In this document: positions 27,969 through 36,345 of the stretch, piece by piece | Position numbering within the stretch: position 1 is the stretch's first letter | How the letters are laid out: every line of letters starts with the position of its first letter | Origin: Pseudomonas avellanae BPIC 631 | GTDB taxonomy: Bacteria; Pseudomonadota; Gammaproteobacteria; Pseudomonadales; Pseudomonadaceae | Length of the DNA: 46,097 nucleotides | Direction of reading: 5' to 3' | Assembly (NCBI RefSeq): GCF_000444135.1 | Contig: NZ_ATDK01000006.1 | Location: 1-46,097 of the forward strand | Position numbers and translations under genes: made by a program | Notes under the pieces: generated by a model | What the model saw: the letters and a program-made list of their open reading frames with translations, nothing else | Told to the model about the DNA's origin: nothing | Databases searched by the model: none

Positions 27969-28655
27969 TCAGCTATCGTGACCGGCATTTCGGAACGTCA
28001 GGTTGATCCGTTGCTCGCCCAGCAATGGGTGGTCAGCCTGCTTTATCGGCAAGATGCCGTGGAAGCGCAGCCGGTCTTCGCCGCCCCAGACCACCACGTC
28101 ACCATGAAACAGTGAAATGCGCCGGGTCTTGTCGCTGCGTTGCATGCCACCGAACTGGAAGACGGCCGGGATACCCAATGACACCGACACCACGGGCCAG
28201 CGATGGTCGTACTCGTTCTTGTCCTGATGCAGCGACATCTTTGCGCCGGGTATATAGCGATTGATCAGGCAGGCGTCAGGCACAAAACCGCGATAGCCGG
28301 CGGCGAGTGCGGCGTCCTGCGCCAGCTGCATGAAAACGTCCGGCATCGCAGGCCAGGGTTGCCCGGTCTGCGGGTCCACGTTGCTGTAGCGATAGCCGTG
28401 ACGATCGGTGATCCAGCCCAGCGGCCCGCAACTGCTCAATGCAGCGGACATGCTCAGCCCGCCAGGTGTGAGCATGTGTCTGAACGGGGAGTGGCCCAGC
28501 GTCTGTTCAAGGGCAAGCAGCAGCGGCGGCATGGCAGGCAGCGCGAAACCGCTGAATAACCATGACCCCGGCCCGATCTGCTCGTCGAGTCGAGGCTGGG
28601 GTGTCTGGTCGGCAAACAGGTCCAGAGTGGCGGGAGTGTCACCTTTGCGTTGCAT
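27969..28655 (-). CDS. alkB: Alpha-ketoglutarate-dependent dioxygenase AlkB
   Basis: Repairs N1-methyladenine and N3-methylcytosine in DNA by oxidative demethylation using Fe(II) and 2-oxoglutarate. The 228-residue product has the iron ligands His143 and Asp145 (SLHQDKNE) and His199 (RLRFHGI), and the 2-oxoglutarate arginines Arg216 and Arg222 (RINLTFR). The nucleotide-recognition part GPLGWITDRHGYRYS is also present. ATG at 28655 was chosen; an in-frame GTG at 28670 is possible. It converges on the GH15 gene, 17 bases apart. No ada gene is near, so regulation is not evident. Confidence 0.95.
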   Translation of the reverse strand: MQRKGDTPATLDLFADQTPQPRLDEQIGPGSWLFSGFALPAMPPLLLALEQTLGHSPFRHMLTPGGLSMSAALSSCGPLGWITDRHGYRYSNVDPQTGQPWPAMPDVFMQLAQDAALAAGYRGFVPDACLINRYIPGAKMSLHQDKNEYDHRWPVVSVSLGIPAVFQFGGMQRSDKTRRISLFHGDVVVWGGEDRLRFHGILPIKQADHPLLGEQRINLTFRNAGHDS

Positions 28656-28712
28656 GATCGGGTCGAACACCTGGCAGTATCGTGTGCTTTGCTGAATCAG
28701 CGCTCCGTTTAA

Positions 28713-28895
28713 TCAGAGCGCCTTGCTGACCTTGACGTCGGTAATCTGATCGTCGCCCGGGCCATGCATTTTCTTCAGGGCTGCCTCGGCTTCTTCTACC
28801 GAAGCCGACTGCAACTGGGCGAACTCGAAGCGGCGTTCGCCGTTGAGTTTGTAGCTGACGGCGAATTTGGTGGTACGCGGTGCTGGATTGTTCAC
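28713..28895 (-). CDS. Small hypothetical protein, 60 residues
   Basis: GTG at 28895 is taken as the start because AAGGAG lies five bases upstream of it; in-frame ATGs at 28910 and 28913 sit before that ribosome site. The product (NNPAPRTTKFAVSYKLNGERRFEF, then an Ala/Glu-rich helix, then DDQITDVKVSKAL) looks like a small alpha/beta domain with a beta hairpin, a helix and a final strand. No family is recognised. It lies immediately downstream of the DUF1883 gene on the same strand. Confidence 0.65.
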   Translation of the reverse strand: MNNPAPRTTKFAVSYKLNGERRFEFAQLQSASVEEAEAALKKMHGPGDDQITDVKVSKAL

Positions 28896-28909
28896 GGTGA
28901 CTCCTTGCA

Positions 28910-29215
28910 TCATCCCAGGCGAGAGGTCGAGCGCCGGACGATTTTGATCTTGTGGGTAAAAGGCGGTTTGCGTCCGGCGTTGGTATCTACCTTGCGGCCT
29001 GCGGTGTCGATGGTGATGTTCCAGAAGCCAGTGCTGGGTGCAGCGATCTTGGCCGGGAAAGTGTCAAACGCACCGCCGTGATACGTGTGCCGACCACCGT
29101 TTTTGAAGCTGCGAAAATTCGCGTCGTTCATCAGGCGAATATTGCAGGTCTGGGAGCACTCGATAACGACCAGGTCGTCCTCGTTGAGATGCTCACGCTG
29201 GTGTACGAATTTCAT
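28910..29215 (-). CDS. DUF1883 family protein
   Basis: A 101-residue protein carrying the DUF1883 pattern almost end to end: MKFVHQREHLNEDDLVVIECSQ, then the Gly/His-rich NGGRHTYHGGAF and PSTGFWNITIDT. The fold is predicted to be mainly beta. Function is not established for the family. Its stop is 15 bases before the start of the 60-residue gene, so the two form a small operon, divergent from a lipoprotein gene. The C-terminus is basic (KIKIVRRSTSRLG). Confidence 0.8.
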   Translation of the reverse strand: MKFVHQREHLNEDDLVVIECSQTCNIRLMNDANFRSFKNGGRHTYHGGAFDTFPAKIAAPSTGFWNITIDTAGRKVDTNAGRKPPFTHKIKIVRRSTSRLG

Positions 29216-29382
29216 GACGGGCTCCGAAGCGAGGGTTTTTCTGAAAAATCAAAACGATAGCATGTGACGCTCGCAATTTGACGCTCATGGCAGCTAATTT
29301 GCTGTGTTTCTCGCAAAAAACACCCGTGTCGGGATTTAATTGCGCCCAGGCTTGTCGTAGGACTTTTATTCGGAGGCTTTGT

Positions 29383-29736
29383 ATGAAACTGGCTGCTGTA
29401 GTAGTCCTGGCTCTGGCGATGACTGGCTGTGCCACTGTGGATGACATCGAGCATACGCTCCCTACCATGAGCGTGATGTCGGGCAAGAAGCCTCAGGAAT
29501 ATGCGGACTGTTTCATTGGCAAGATCAGTAGCAGCCGCAAGCCCCCTTTGGTAGAGCCTCGTCATGACGGTTTGCGAGTCATCGTGGCGCAGAAGCTCAG
29601 CAAGTCGCCAGCGGCCGTCGTCGATATCGAGACCCGCTCGGGCGGCAGTACGATCAAGGTCCATGAGCGACTTTCCAATGTGCCTATCCGCTTCAGGGAC
29701 GTTCAGAACGCCGCCGACGCGTGTATTTCCGGCTGA
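29383..29736 (+). CDS. Small lipoprotein, unknown function
   Basis: A 117-residue predicted lipoprotein. The signal peptide KLAAVVVLALAMTGC ends in a lipobox with the acylated Cys16, followed by Ala, which predicts the outer membrane. CGGAGG at 29371-29376 is a strong ribosome site for ATG at 29383. The mature part has a Cys pair candidate (YADCFIG and ADACISG) and two beta-rich stretches (GLRVIVAQKL, VVDIETRSGGSTIKVHERL). No family is recognised. A similar lipoprotein converges on it, and the two may be related in role. Confidence 0.8.
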   Translation: MKLAAVVVLALAMTGCATVDDIEHTLPTMSVMSGKKPQEYADCFIGKISSSRKPPLVEPRHDGLRVIVAQKLSKSPAAVVDIETRSGGSTIKVHERLSNVPIRFRDVQNAADACISG

Positions 29737-29770
29737 TTGCACCCTGTTCGGATGCGCCCTTCTGGATCAC

Positions 29771-29799
29771 GCCGCCCGGTGGTGTTTACACGGGGCGGC
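29771..29799. terminator. Hairpin between two convergent lipoprotein genes
   Basis: GCCGCCC at 29771-29777 pairs with GGGCGGC at 29793-29799, a perfect seven-base stem between convergent stops. Neither side has a strong T-run, so it is a weak or factor-assisted bidirectional terminator at best. Confidence 0.45.
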
Positions 29800-29808
29800 A
29801 GGCCTGAC

Positions 29809-30090
29809 TTATTTACACACCACCAGCACGCTGCGGCTCTTGTAGTTACCGACGTCCACGCCCAGGGTCTTGTCGCTTTCCGCAGGCTGTGGCGTGCCGT
29901 CTGTACCGACGATTTCATAGCCTGTGCCTGCGCAGGACGCATCGGCCTTTTCATAGCAACTGGCCCATGACATGGCTTCGCCGGAGCAGTCGATGCTCAG
30001 CCCCTGTTTACCGTTTTTCAGGTAGGTGTTTGAGGCAGTCGCGCAGCCGGCAAGGCCCAGCACAGCAATAATGGACAGGAGTCTGATCAT
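29809..30090 (-). CDS. Small lipoprotein, cysteine-containing
   Basis: A 93-residue predicted lipoprotein: IRLLSIIAVLGLAGC is the signal peptide and lipobox (Cys16), followed by Ala, so outer-membrane sorting is likely. The mature domain has four more cysteines (IDCSG, ASCYEK, ASCAG and the C-terminal VVCK), enough for two disulfides. The length and pattern (YLKNGKQGLSIDCSGEAMSW) recall small YecR-type lipoproteins, but this is a weak resemblance. Its ribosome site is poor. Confidence 0.75.
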   Translation of the reverse strand: MIRLLSIIAVLGLAGCATASNTYLKNGKQGLSIDCSGEAMSWASCYEKADASCAGTGYEIVGTDGTPQPAESDKTLGVDVGNYKSRSVLVVCK

Positions 30091-30419
30091 GTTTTTCGCT
30101 TCGATATAAGTTCAGAGAAAAGGCAACAGCGAGCGTTGGACTTTAAGTGGGTGCCATCGTTCCGCCATGTTTTACGTTATTGCACCCCTATTGCATCGGC
30201 TGATACTGGCGTTATCTTCAGCCTGATTGTCAGTAGAGTGGGGCAGTTTTATGCCCAAGCGGCGCCATTCGATGCTCGCAATATACGAGATTGTGCGGAA
30301 CTATCTGGCTGTGGATTCCTCTATCATGGCATTGGACGGCCCGTGGCGGGTCATTGTAAGGTGGCCGCCGCCTGATTAGACTGGCTCGTTAACACCATCA
30401 GCCCTTACCAAGGACTTTT
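30091..30419. other. Intergenic region upstream of galU
   Basis: A 329-base gap between the divergent lipoprotein gene and galU. I see no supported gene or hairpin; it presumably holds both promoters. AAGGAC at 30410-30415 is the galU ribosome site. Confidence 0.3.
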
Positions 30420-31259
30420 ATGATCAAGAAATGCTTGTTCCCAGCAGCCGGTTACGGCACTCGCTTCCTTCCAGCGACCAAGGCCATGCCCAAGGAAATG
30501 CTGCCGGTGGTCAACAAGCCACTGATCCAGTACGGTGTTGAAGAAGCGCTCGCGGCAGGTCTGACCGAAATTTCCATCGTGACTGGCCGTGGCAAGCGCT
30601 CTCTTGAAGATCACTTTGACATCAGCTACGAGCTTGAGCATCAGATCAAAGGTACTGACAAAGAAAAGTACCTGGTCGGTATTCGCAAATTGATCGACGA
30701 GTGCAGCTTTTCCTACACGCGTCAGACCGAAATGAAGGGCTTGGGCCACGCTATCCTTAGTGGTCGTCCGCTGATCGGCAATGAAGCGTTTGCCGTAGTG
30801 CTGGCCGATGACTTGTGCGTCAACCTTGAAGGCGATGGCGTGCTGGCGCAGATGGTCAAGCTGCACAAGCACTATGGCTGCTCGATCATTGCCATTCAGG
30901 AAGTCGATCCGTCGGAAACCAACAAGTACGGCGTCATCGCTGGCGAAGAGATCAAACCAGGCTTGTTCCGCGTGACCGACATGGTCGAAAAGCCGAAGCC
31001 TGAAGATGCACCGTCCAACCTGGCGATCATCGGCCGTTACATCCTGACGCCGGACATCTTCGAAAAAATCGAACAGACCGAGCCAGGCAAGGGTGGCGAG
31101 ATCCAGATCACTGACGCCCTCATGAAGCAGGCAGCGGAAGGTAACGTGCTGGCCTACAAGTTCAAGGGCACGCGCTTTGACTGCGGCGGCGCTGAAGGCT
31201 ACATCGAAGCGACCAACTTCTGCTTCGAACATTTCTACAAAGCTGGCAAAGCGCATTGA
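30420..31259 (+). CDS. galU: UTP-glucose-1-phosphate uridylyltransferase GalU
   Basis: Makes UDP-glucose from UTP and glucose 1-phosphate for LPS core, exopolysaccharide and osmoregulated glucans. The 279-residue product has the nucleotidyltransferase signature FPAAGYGTRFLPATKAMPKEML near the start, the metal site VVLADDLC, MVEKP at about 194, and GGEIQITDALMKQA. The length equals that of pseudomonad GalU. ATG at 30420 follows AAGGAC. A hairpin follows the stop; gorA is transcribed onward in the same direction after about 100 bases. Confidence 0.97.
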   Translation: MIKKCLFPAAGYGTRFLPATKAMPKEMLPVVNKPLIQYGVEEALAAGLTEISIVTGRGKRSLEDHFDISYELEHQIKGTDKEKYLVGIRKLIDECSFSYTRQTEMKGLGHAILSGRPLIGNEAFAVVLADDLCVNLEGDGVLAQMVKLHKHYGCSIIAIQEVDPSETNKYGVIAGEEIKPGLFRVTDMVEKPKPEDAPSNLAIIGRYILTPDIFEKIEQTEPGKGGEIQITDALMKQAAEGNVLAYKFKGTRFDCGGAEGYIEATNFCFEHFYKAGKAH

Positions 31260-31282
31260 TTTTTGATTGATGACGTTTTTGC

Positions 31283-31308
31283 ACAAGGCCACCTTCGGGT
31301 GGCTTTGT
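31283..31308 (+). terminator. Terminator-like hairpin after galU
   Basis: ACAAGGCCACC and GGTGGCTTTGT pair (one G-T) around a TTCG tetraloop, 24 bases after the galU stop. The following T-run is short (CGTTTC), so termination may be partial. Confidence 0.7.
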
Positions 31309-31362
31309 CGTTTCTGCCAGACCGCCAAGCGGTTATGCTGTGCCCCTGCCTAGGAGATATCA

Positions 31363-32721
31363 ATGGCCTTTGATTTTGATCTGTTTGTAATTGGTGCCGG
31401 TTCGGGTGGCGTCAGGGCGGCGCGTTTTGCGGCCGGGTTCGGCGCGCGAGTGGCGGTGGCTGAAAGCCGTTATCTGGGTGGAACCTGCGTGAATGTGGGG
31501 TGTGTGCCCAAGAAATTGCTGGTGTATGGCGCGCATTTTTCCGAAGACTTCGATCACGCCAAGGGGTTCGGCTGGTCATTGGGGGAAGCCAGCTTTGACT
31601 GGTCCACGCTGATTGCCAACAAGGACCGCGAGATCAATCGCCTCAATGACATCTACCGCAAGTTACTGGTTGATAGCGGCGTCACTCTGCTGGAAGGTCA
31701 TGCGAAGATCGTCGGCCCGCAGCAGGTCGAGATTAACGGCCAGACCCACAGCGCCGATCGCATCCTGATTGCAACCGGCGGCTGGCCGCAGGTGCCTGAC
31801 GTGCCTGGGCGCGAGCATGCCATCACGTCCAATGAGGCCTTTTACCTCAAGGCCCTGCCAAAACGCGTGGTGGTGGTAGGTGGCGGGTATATCGCCGTGG
31901 AATTTGCGTCGATCTTCAATGGCCTGGGCGCCGACACCACGCTGGTCTACCGTGGCGAACTGTTCCTGCGCGGCTTTGACGGCAGCGTGCGTAGCCATCT
32001 TCATGAAGAGCTGCTCAAGCGCCACATGACGGTCCGCTTCAACAGTGATATCGAACGTATCGACAAGCAGTCTGATGGCAGTCTGCTATTGTCCATGAAG
32101 GGCGGTGGCACGCTGGAGACCGATTGCGTGTTCTATGCGACGGGTCGTCGGCCGATGCTGGATAACCTCGGCCTGGACAGTGTCGACGTCAAGCTCGACG
32201 AGCACGGCTACATCAAGGTCGACGAGCATTACCAGACCAGCGAGCCATCCATTCTCGCGCTCGGCGACGTCATAGGCGGTGTGCAGCTGACGCCGGTGGC
32301 GCTGGCTGAGGGTATGGCCGTGGCCCGTCGCCTGTTCAAGCCCGAGCAGTATCGTCCGGTAGACTACAATCACATTCCAACAGCGGTTTTCAGTCTGCCA
32401 AACATCGGCACTGTCGGTTTGACAGAAGAAGATGCGATCAAGGCGGGCCATGATGTGCAGGTCTTCGAGAGTCGGTTCAGGCCCATGAAGCTGACGCTGA
32501 CCGACGATCAGGAGCGCACCTTGATGAAGCTGGTGGTGGACGCGAAGACCGACCGGGTGCTGGGCTGCCACATGGTAGGGCCGGATGCTGGCGAAATAGT
32601 GCAGAGCCTGGCGATTGCCATCAAGGCGGGTGCAACCAAGCAGGTGTTCGACGATACCATCGGCGTGCACCCTACGGCTGCAGAAGAGTTCGTTACCATG
32701 CGCACGCCTGCCAAGCGTTAA
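31363..32721 (+). CDS. gorA: Glutathione-disulfide reductase GorA
   Basis: NADPH- and FAD-dependent cytoplasmic enzyme that keeps glutathione reduced. The 452-residue product has the FAD loop [10 protein letters not shown] at 11-20, the redox pair Cys42 and Cys47 in [13 protein letters not shown], the NADPH loop [11 protein letters not shown] near residue 170, and the second FAD motif [17 protein letters not shown]. The catalytic His436 is in VHPTAAEE. An AGGAGAT lies before ATG at 31363. Length matches the family. It is followed by a hairpin and a kinase gene, which may be read through. Confidence 0.97.
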   Translation: MAFDFDLFVIGAGSGGVRAARFAAGFGARVAVAESRYLGGTCVNVGCVPKKLLVYGAHFSEDFDHAKGFGWSLGEASFDWSTLIANKDREINRLNDIYRKLLVDSGVTLLEGHAKIVGPQQVEINGQTHSADRILIATGGWPQVPDVPGREHAITSNEAFYLKALPKRVVVVGGGYIAVEFASIFNGLGADTTLVYRGELFLRGFDGSVRSHLHEELLKRHMTVRFNSDIERIDKQSDGSLLLSMKGGGTLETDCVFYATGRRPMLDNLGLDSVDVKLDEHGYIKVDEHYQTSEPSILALGDVIGGVQLTPVALAEGMAVARRLFKPEQYRPVDYNHIPTAVFSLPNIGTVGLTEEDAIKAGHDVQVFESRFRPMKLTLTDDQERTLMKLVVDAKTDRVLGCHMVGPDAGEIVQSLAIAIKAGATKQVFDDTIGVHPTAAEEFVTMRTPAKR

Positions 32722-32731
32722 ACCGCGCAGT

Positions 32732-32758
32732 ACCCGGAGTTCAGGACGGTCTCCGGGT
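32732..32758. terminator. Inverted repeat between gorA and the kinase gene
   Basis: ACCCGGAG at 32732-32739 and CTCCGGGT at 32751-32758 form a perfect eight-base stem with an 11-base loop, ten bases after the gorA stop. There is no T-tract, so it may only attenuate, or occlude, the downstream gene. Confidence 0.5.
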
Positions 32759-32784
32759 TAAAGCTTGAAAGGACGGATCCCTGA

Positions 32785-34068
32785 GTGAATAGAGAAAACC
32801 CCTCGGCCTGGATACCTCTGTATCCGACCAGGCAGGACTGTGAGGTCGCGCAGCCTGTCGATGTGCTGCGTGAGCGGACGCTGGCTGACAACATGAGTCA
32901 GCTGGCCTGGACTGCCAGCCCGCGTGGCCAGGTCCAGTGGTACAACGAGCGCTGGTACGCTTACACCGGCACTACGCTGGAGGCTATGGTGGCACTGGGC
33001 TGGCGCTCGGTCGTGCACCCCGAGCATCGCGAGCGGGTGATGGCGCGCTTGCAATACTGCTTTGCCACCGGCTCTGTCTGGGAGGACACCTTTGCCCTGC
33101 GCGGCAAGGACGGTGCCTTCAACTGGTTTCTGTCACGCGCACTGCCCATGCGCGATGCACAAGGGCACATCACCCACTGGCTGGGTACTCACACCGATAT
33201 CACCGCTCAGGTCAATGCCGAAGAAGCGTTGCGCGAACTCAACGAAAGTCTGGAGTTGCGCGTGGCTGATCGTACCCGCGAACTGGCAAAGGCCAATGAG
33301 TTGTTGCAGGTCGAAATCGCGGAGCGTGCTCAGGCTGAAGAGGTGTTGCGCCATGCGCAGAAAATGGACGCCATCGGTCAATTGACCGGCGGCATTGCCC
33401 ATGACTTCAACAACATGCTGTCCGGTGTGCTCGGCGCGCTGGAGATGATCAGGCTGCGCATGGGAGCGCAGCGCTTCGGTGAGGTGGATCGCTACGTGGA
33501 CGCTGCGGTCAGTTCAGCCAATCGTGCTGCTGCGCTGACCCAACGATTGCTTACCTTTGCCCGCCGTCAGTCGCTGAGTGTCGGTACGGTGGATATCAAT
33601 TGCATGGTGCGCTCGATGGAAGAGTTGCTGCGTGGCACGGTCGGCAATCATGCGCAATTGCACGTTGAGCTGGAGGAGGGGCTGAGCGCCATTCAGACTG
33701 ACGAACATCAGCTGGAAAACGCGCTATTGAATCTGGTGATCAACGCGCGTGATGCTGTTCCTGTCGCTGGCTTGATCAGGGTTCGCAGTCAGGCTTTGCG
33801 GCTTGTTGCGCAGGATGGTGCTTTGGCTGCAGGCGACTATGTGCGGCTCAGTGTCGAAGACAATGGCTGTGGAATTGCCCAGGATGTCATCGATCGAGTG
33901 TTTGACCCGTTTTTCACGACCAAGCCCGTTGGCCAGGGAACAGGCCTGGGCCTGTCGATGGTTTACGGTTTCATCAAGCAGACTGGCGGGCATGTGCAGA
34001 TAAAAAGCGAGCAGGGTCAAGGCACGCGGATTTGTCTGTACCTGCCGTGTGACGCAGCGACTGCCTGA
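32785..34068 (+). CDS. PAS-domain sensor histidine kinase, cytoplasmic, orphan
   Basis: A 427-residue kinase with no membrane segment. A PAS domain occupies about residues 33-143 ([21 protein letters not shown] to [10 protein letters not shown]). A charged coiled coil follows at 145-195, then the H-box [13 protein letters not shown] with phospho-acceptor His206, and the ATPase domain with N-box [10 protein letters not shown]1 VEDNGCGI and G2 [12 protein letters not shown]. There is no receiver domain and no response-regulator gene nearby, so its partner is elsewhere. The GTG start at 32785 follows AAGGA at 32769-32773 with a rather long spacer. A soluble PAS sensor beside gorA suggests redox or small-molecule sensing, but that is only an inference. 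Confidence 0.9.
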   Translation: MNRENPSAWIPLYPTRQDCEVAQPVDVLRERTLADNMSQLAWTASPRGQVQWYNERWYAYTGTTLEAMVALGWRSVVHPEHRERVMARLQYCFATGSVWEDTFALRGKDGAFNWFLSRALPMRDAQGHITHWLGTHTDITAQVNAEEALRELNESLELRVADRTRELAKANELLQVEIAERAQAEEVLRHAQKMDAIGQLTGGIAHDFNNMLSGVLGALEMIRLRMGAQRFGEVDRYVDAAVSSANRAAALTQRLLTFARRQSLSVGTVDINCMVRSMEELLRGTVGNHAQLHVELEEGLSAIQTDEHQLENALLNLVINARDAVPVAGLIRVRSQALRLVAQDGALAAGDYVRLSVEDNGCGIAQDVIDRVFDPFFTTKPVGQGTGLGLSMVYGFIKQTGGHVQIKSEQGQGTRICLYLPCDAATA

Positions 34069-34078
34069 AATCTGTCCC

Positions 34079-35089
34079 TTACGCTTTGTGGAGTGGCTTC
34101 TTTTTGCCCGTCGCAGGTTTTTCAGGCGGGTTAGCCTGTAGTTGCAGGTTTTCCAGTGCGACTTCCTTTTTGATCAGCAGCAGTTCCAGCATCCGGTTTT
34201 GCTGTTGGGCATCGGTCATGCTCTGTTTGAGCGCCGCACTTTCTTCCTGCAGGCTGCGTAGCCTTTCTTCCAGCAATGCGCACTGTGTGTGGGTGCGTTG
34301 CTGGTGTTCAACTGACGCAGCGGCCTGGGCGGTGGCGCGGCTCAGCTGATCTTTTTGGTCGTGCACGACACGCAGAGTGCTGCGGTTTTCAGCCAGCAAC
34401 CGTTCGTTGTCGCGATTCAACTGCGTGATCTCTTCCTGGCGCATGGCGATGCCTTGCTGCGCCTGGCGCAATTCCATCTGCAATTGCTGAACCTGGCCTT
34501 CATGGCGCTGCTGCTCCTGCTCGCGCTGCTCCCTGATTGAGTTGCGGTAATGCTCCAGGGCTTCGCGGGCATGTTGGTGCTTTTCTTCAAGAGAGTGAAT
34601 CTGGCCCTCCTTGTCTTGCAGGCGAGATTCCAGATCAAGATTGGCCTGCAGCAGCCTGGCGTGTTCGGTCTGGGCGCTTTGCAGCGTTTGCCGGGTCTGG
34701 AGCAGGGCGGTGGCCTGATGTTCGACGGTCTCGTCGCGTTGCTGCAGGTGTTCCTGCAACTCACTGATCTGTCGCCGGGCTGTCGCCAGTTGTTGCAGCA
34801 GGTCATTGCAGCTGGCCTGGTACTTATCGTGCGCCTCATCTATGCGCTCTTGCGCCTGTTCGTTAAGGCGCTGGGCTAGGTGAGCCACCAGATCGCTCAA
34901 TTCTTCATTGATGTCCGGCGCTGGCGCGTGCGTGTCATCCAGCTCCTTGAGGTAGCGATGAATCGTGGTTTTCGAGCCGGTATTACCCATTTCGATGCGT
35001 ACCGCATCAATACTCGGGTTCTCGCCTCTGGCCAGCAGCGAAGCCCTTGCCTTGAGCACCAATGCCTTGTTTACGCCGCCCCGAGCCAT
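34079..35089 (-). CDS. KfrA-like DNA-binding coiled-coil protein
   Basis: A 336-residue protein with an N-terminal KfrA-type helix-turn-helix (VNKALVLKARASLLARGENPSIDAVRIEMGNTGSKTTIHRYLKEL, residues about 6-50). About 250 residues of near-continuous coiled coil follow, very rich in Gln, Glu, Leu and Arg, ending in a basic tail (PATGKKKPLHKA). Plasmid KfrA binds its own promoter and forms elongated structures that aid partition. Chromosomal relatives are widespread and less understood. It converges on the histidine kinase gene (ten-base gap) and is divergent from a tyrosine recombinase, with palindromes in the shared promoter region that are likely its operators. Confidence 0.85.
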   Translation of the reverse strand: MARGGVNKALVLKARASLLARGENPSIDAVRIEMGNTGSKTTIHRYLKELDDTHAPAPDINEELSDLVAHLAQRLNEQAQERIDEAHDKYQASCNDLLQQLATARRQISELQEHLQQRDETVEHQATALLQTRQTLQSAQTEHARLLQANLDLESRLQDKEGQIHSLEEKHQHAREALEHYRNSIREQREQEQQRHEGQVQQLQMELRQAQQGIAMRQEEITQLNRDNERLLAENRSTLRVVHDQKDQLSRATAQAAASVEHQQRTHTQCALLEERLRSLQEESAALKQSMTDAQQQNRMLELLLIKKEVALENLQLQANPPEKPATGKKKPLHKA

Positions 35090-35115
35090 GCTTTCTCCTA
35101 CGATTTCGTACTGTG

Positions 35116-35138
35116 GTATGTACCCTGTAATTACATAC
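35116..35138. promoter_or_regulatory. Palindromic operator, candidate KfrA-like site
   Basis: GTATGTA (35116-35122) and TACATAC (35132-35138) form an inverted repeat, and TGTAATTACA at 35126-35135 is a perfect ten-base palindrome within it. The block lies 27 bases upstream of the kfrA-like ATG in an A+T-rich promoter zone, the right place for autorepression. Confidence 0.55.
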
Positions 35139-35179
35139 TATATTATCTAAAATAAATCCGCATAATTTGAATTAATTAA

Positions 35180-35206
35180 CATGGGATATTGGCGTATTAT
35201 CCCGTG
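35180..35206. promoter_or_regulatory. Second inverted repeat in the recombinase promoter region
   Basis: CATGGGATATTGG and the complement of GTATTATCCCGTG match at 10 of 13 positions around a short centre. It sits about 70 bases upstream of the recombinase start. It could be an operator, or a recombinase binding site of core-site size. Confidence 0.45.
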
Positions 35207-35275
35207 TCAGGCGCTGTCAGCGGCCTTTTGAATGCCTTTTCCGGTACACCCGCAGGCTTTGAGCAATGAGCAGCC

Positions 35276-36235
35276 ATGAATGACGTCGATCGCTATATAG
35301 ACGCCGCGACCCGTGACAACACGCGCCGCAGCTACCGGGCGGCCATCGAACATTTCGAGGTGACGTGGGGCGGGTTTCTGCCGGCAACCAGCGAAAGCGT
35401 CGCGCGCTACCTGGCCTGCTATGCAGGAACGTTGTCGGTCAATACCTTGAAGCTGCGTCTGTCGGCGCTGGCCCAATGGCATGTCAGCCAGGGTTTTGTC
35501 GACCCCACCAAGGCGCCGATGGTGCGCAAGGTCATCAAGGGCATTCGTGCGCTGCACCCGGCACAGGAAAAACAGGCCGAGCCTTTGCAGTTGCAAGACC
35601 TCGAAAAGGTCATCGCCTGGCTGCAGCTCGAAATACAGGACGCGGCCGCGCAGCACGATCAACCGCGCCTGCTGCGCTGTCGTCGTGATTCGGCGCTGAT
35701 TCTGCTGGGTTTCTGGCGGGGTTTTCGCAGCGATGAGCTATGCCGTCTGCAAGTGCAGGACATCAAGGCCATCGCCCACTCGGGTATCACCCTGTATCTG
35801 CCGCGCAGCAAAGGGGATCGTGACAACCTGGGCAGGACTTATCAGACACCCGCCTTGCAGCGGTTGTGCCCGGTGCAGGCCTACATCGAGTGGGTCAACT
35901 GTGCGGCGCTGGTGCGCGGTCCGGTGTTTAGAGCCGTTGACCGGTGGGGCAATCTGCAGGAGGAGGGGCTGCATGCCAACAGCGTCATTCCGTTGCTGCG
36001 TCAGGCGTTCGAACGCGCAGGCATTGCAGCCGAGCATTACACCAGCCACTCGCTGCGTCGTGGCTTTGCCTGCTGGGCGCATGCCGCTGGCTGGGATCTC
36101 AAGTCGCTGATGGCTTATGTCGGCTGGAGGGACATCAAGTCGGCGATGCGTTACATTGACGCCGCGCCGTTTCCAGGCAACCCGGAGAGCGGAATCGGCC
36201 TGAAGGTTTCTTCTATTGATAAGCTGCCTTCATAG
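35276..36235 (+). CDS. Tyrosine recombinase / site-specific integrase
   Basis: A 319-residue integrase with a SAM-like N-terminal core-binding domain (about 1-95) and a catalytic domain with all expected residues. Arg151 is in FWRGFRSDELCRL, Lys179 in PRSKGDRDN, His258 and Arg261 in TSHSLRRGF, Trp284 in YVGWRDI (in the second-His position), and nucleophile Tyr293 in MRYIDA. It should therefore be active in DNA cleavage and joining. No phage, integron cassette, excisionase or att-like duplication was seen nearby, so it does not sit in an obvious mobile element. It is divergent from the KfrA-like gene and may be controlled by it. Downstream, ahpC follows after 110 bases. Confidence 0.92.
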   Translation: MNDVDRYIDAATRDNTRRSYRAAIEHFEVTWGGFLPATSESVARYLACYAGTLSVNTLKLRLSALAQWHVSQGFVDPTKAPMVRKVIKGIRALHPAQEKQAEPLQLQDLEKVIAWLQLEIQDAAAQHDQPRLLRCRRDSALILLGFWRGFRSDELCRLQVQDIKAIAHSGITLYLPRSKGDRDNLGRTYQTPALQRLCPVQAYIEWVNCAALVRGPVFRAVDRWGNLQEEGLHANSVIPLLRQAFERAGIAAEHYTSHSLRRGFACWAHAAGWDLKSLMAYVGWRDIKSAMRYIDAAPFPGNPESGIGLKVSSIDKLPS

Positions 36236-36345
36236 TGAAAAGCAATCAGTGACATCAGGTTTGCCAATGAGCGATTGTCACGGATGATGCGTAAGCTTCA
36301 CTCCATCGAATTCACAACCCATCCAAACCATCAGGAGATATACCG

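Noticed and set aside
34079..36235. Recombinase region as a prophage or integron
   Set aside because: No structural phage genes, cassettes, attC-like repeats or flanking duplications; neighbours are housekeeping genes.
36249..36281. Possible OxyR site upstream of ahpC
   Set aside because: Only a six-base inverted repeat with a 21-base gap; does not fit the spaced ATAG/CTAT pattern of OxyR sites.
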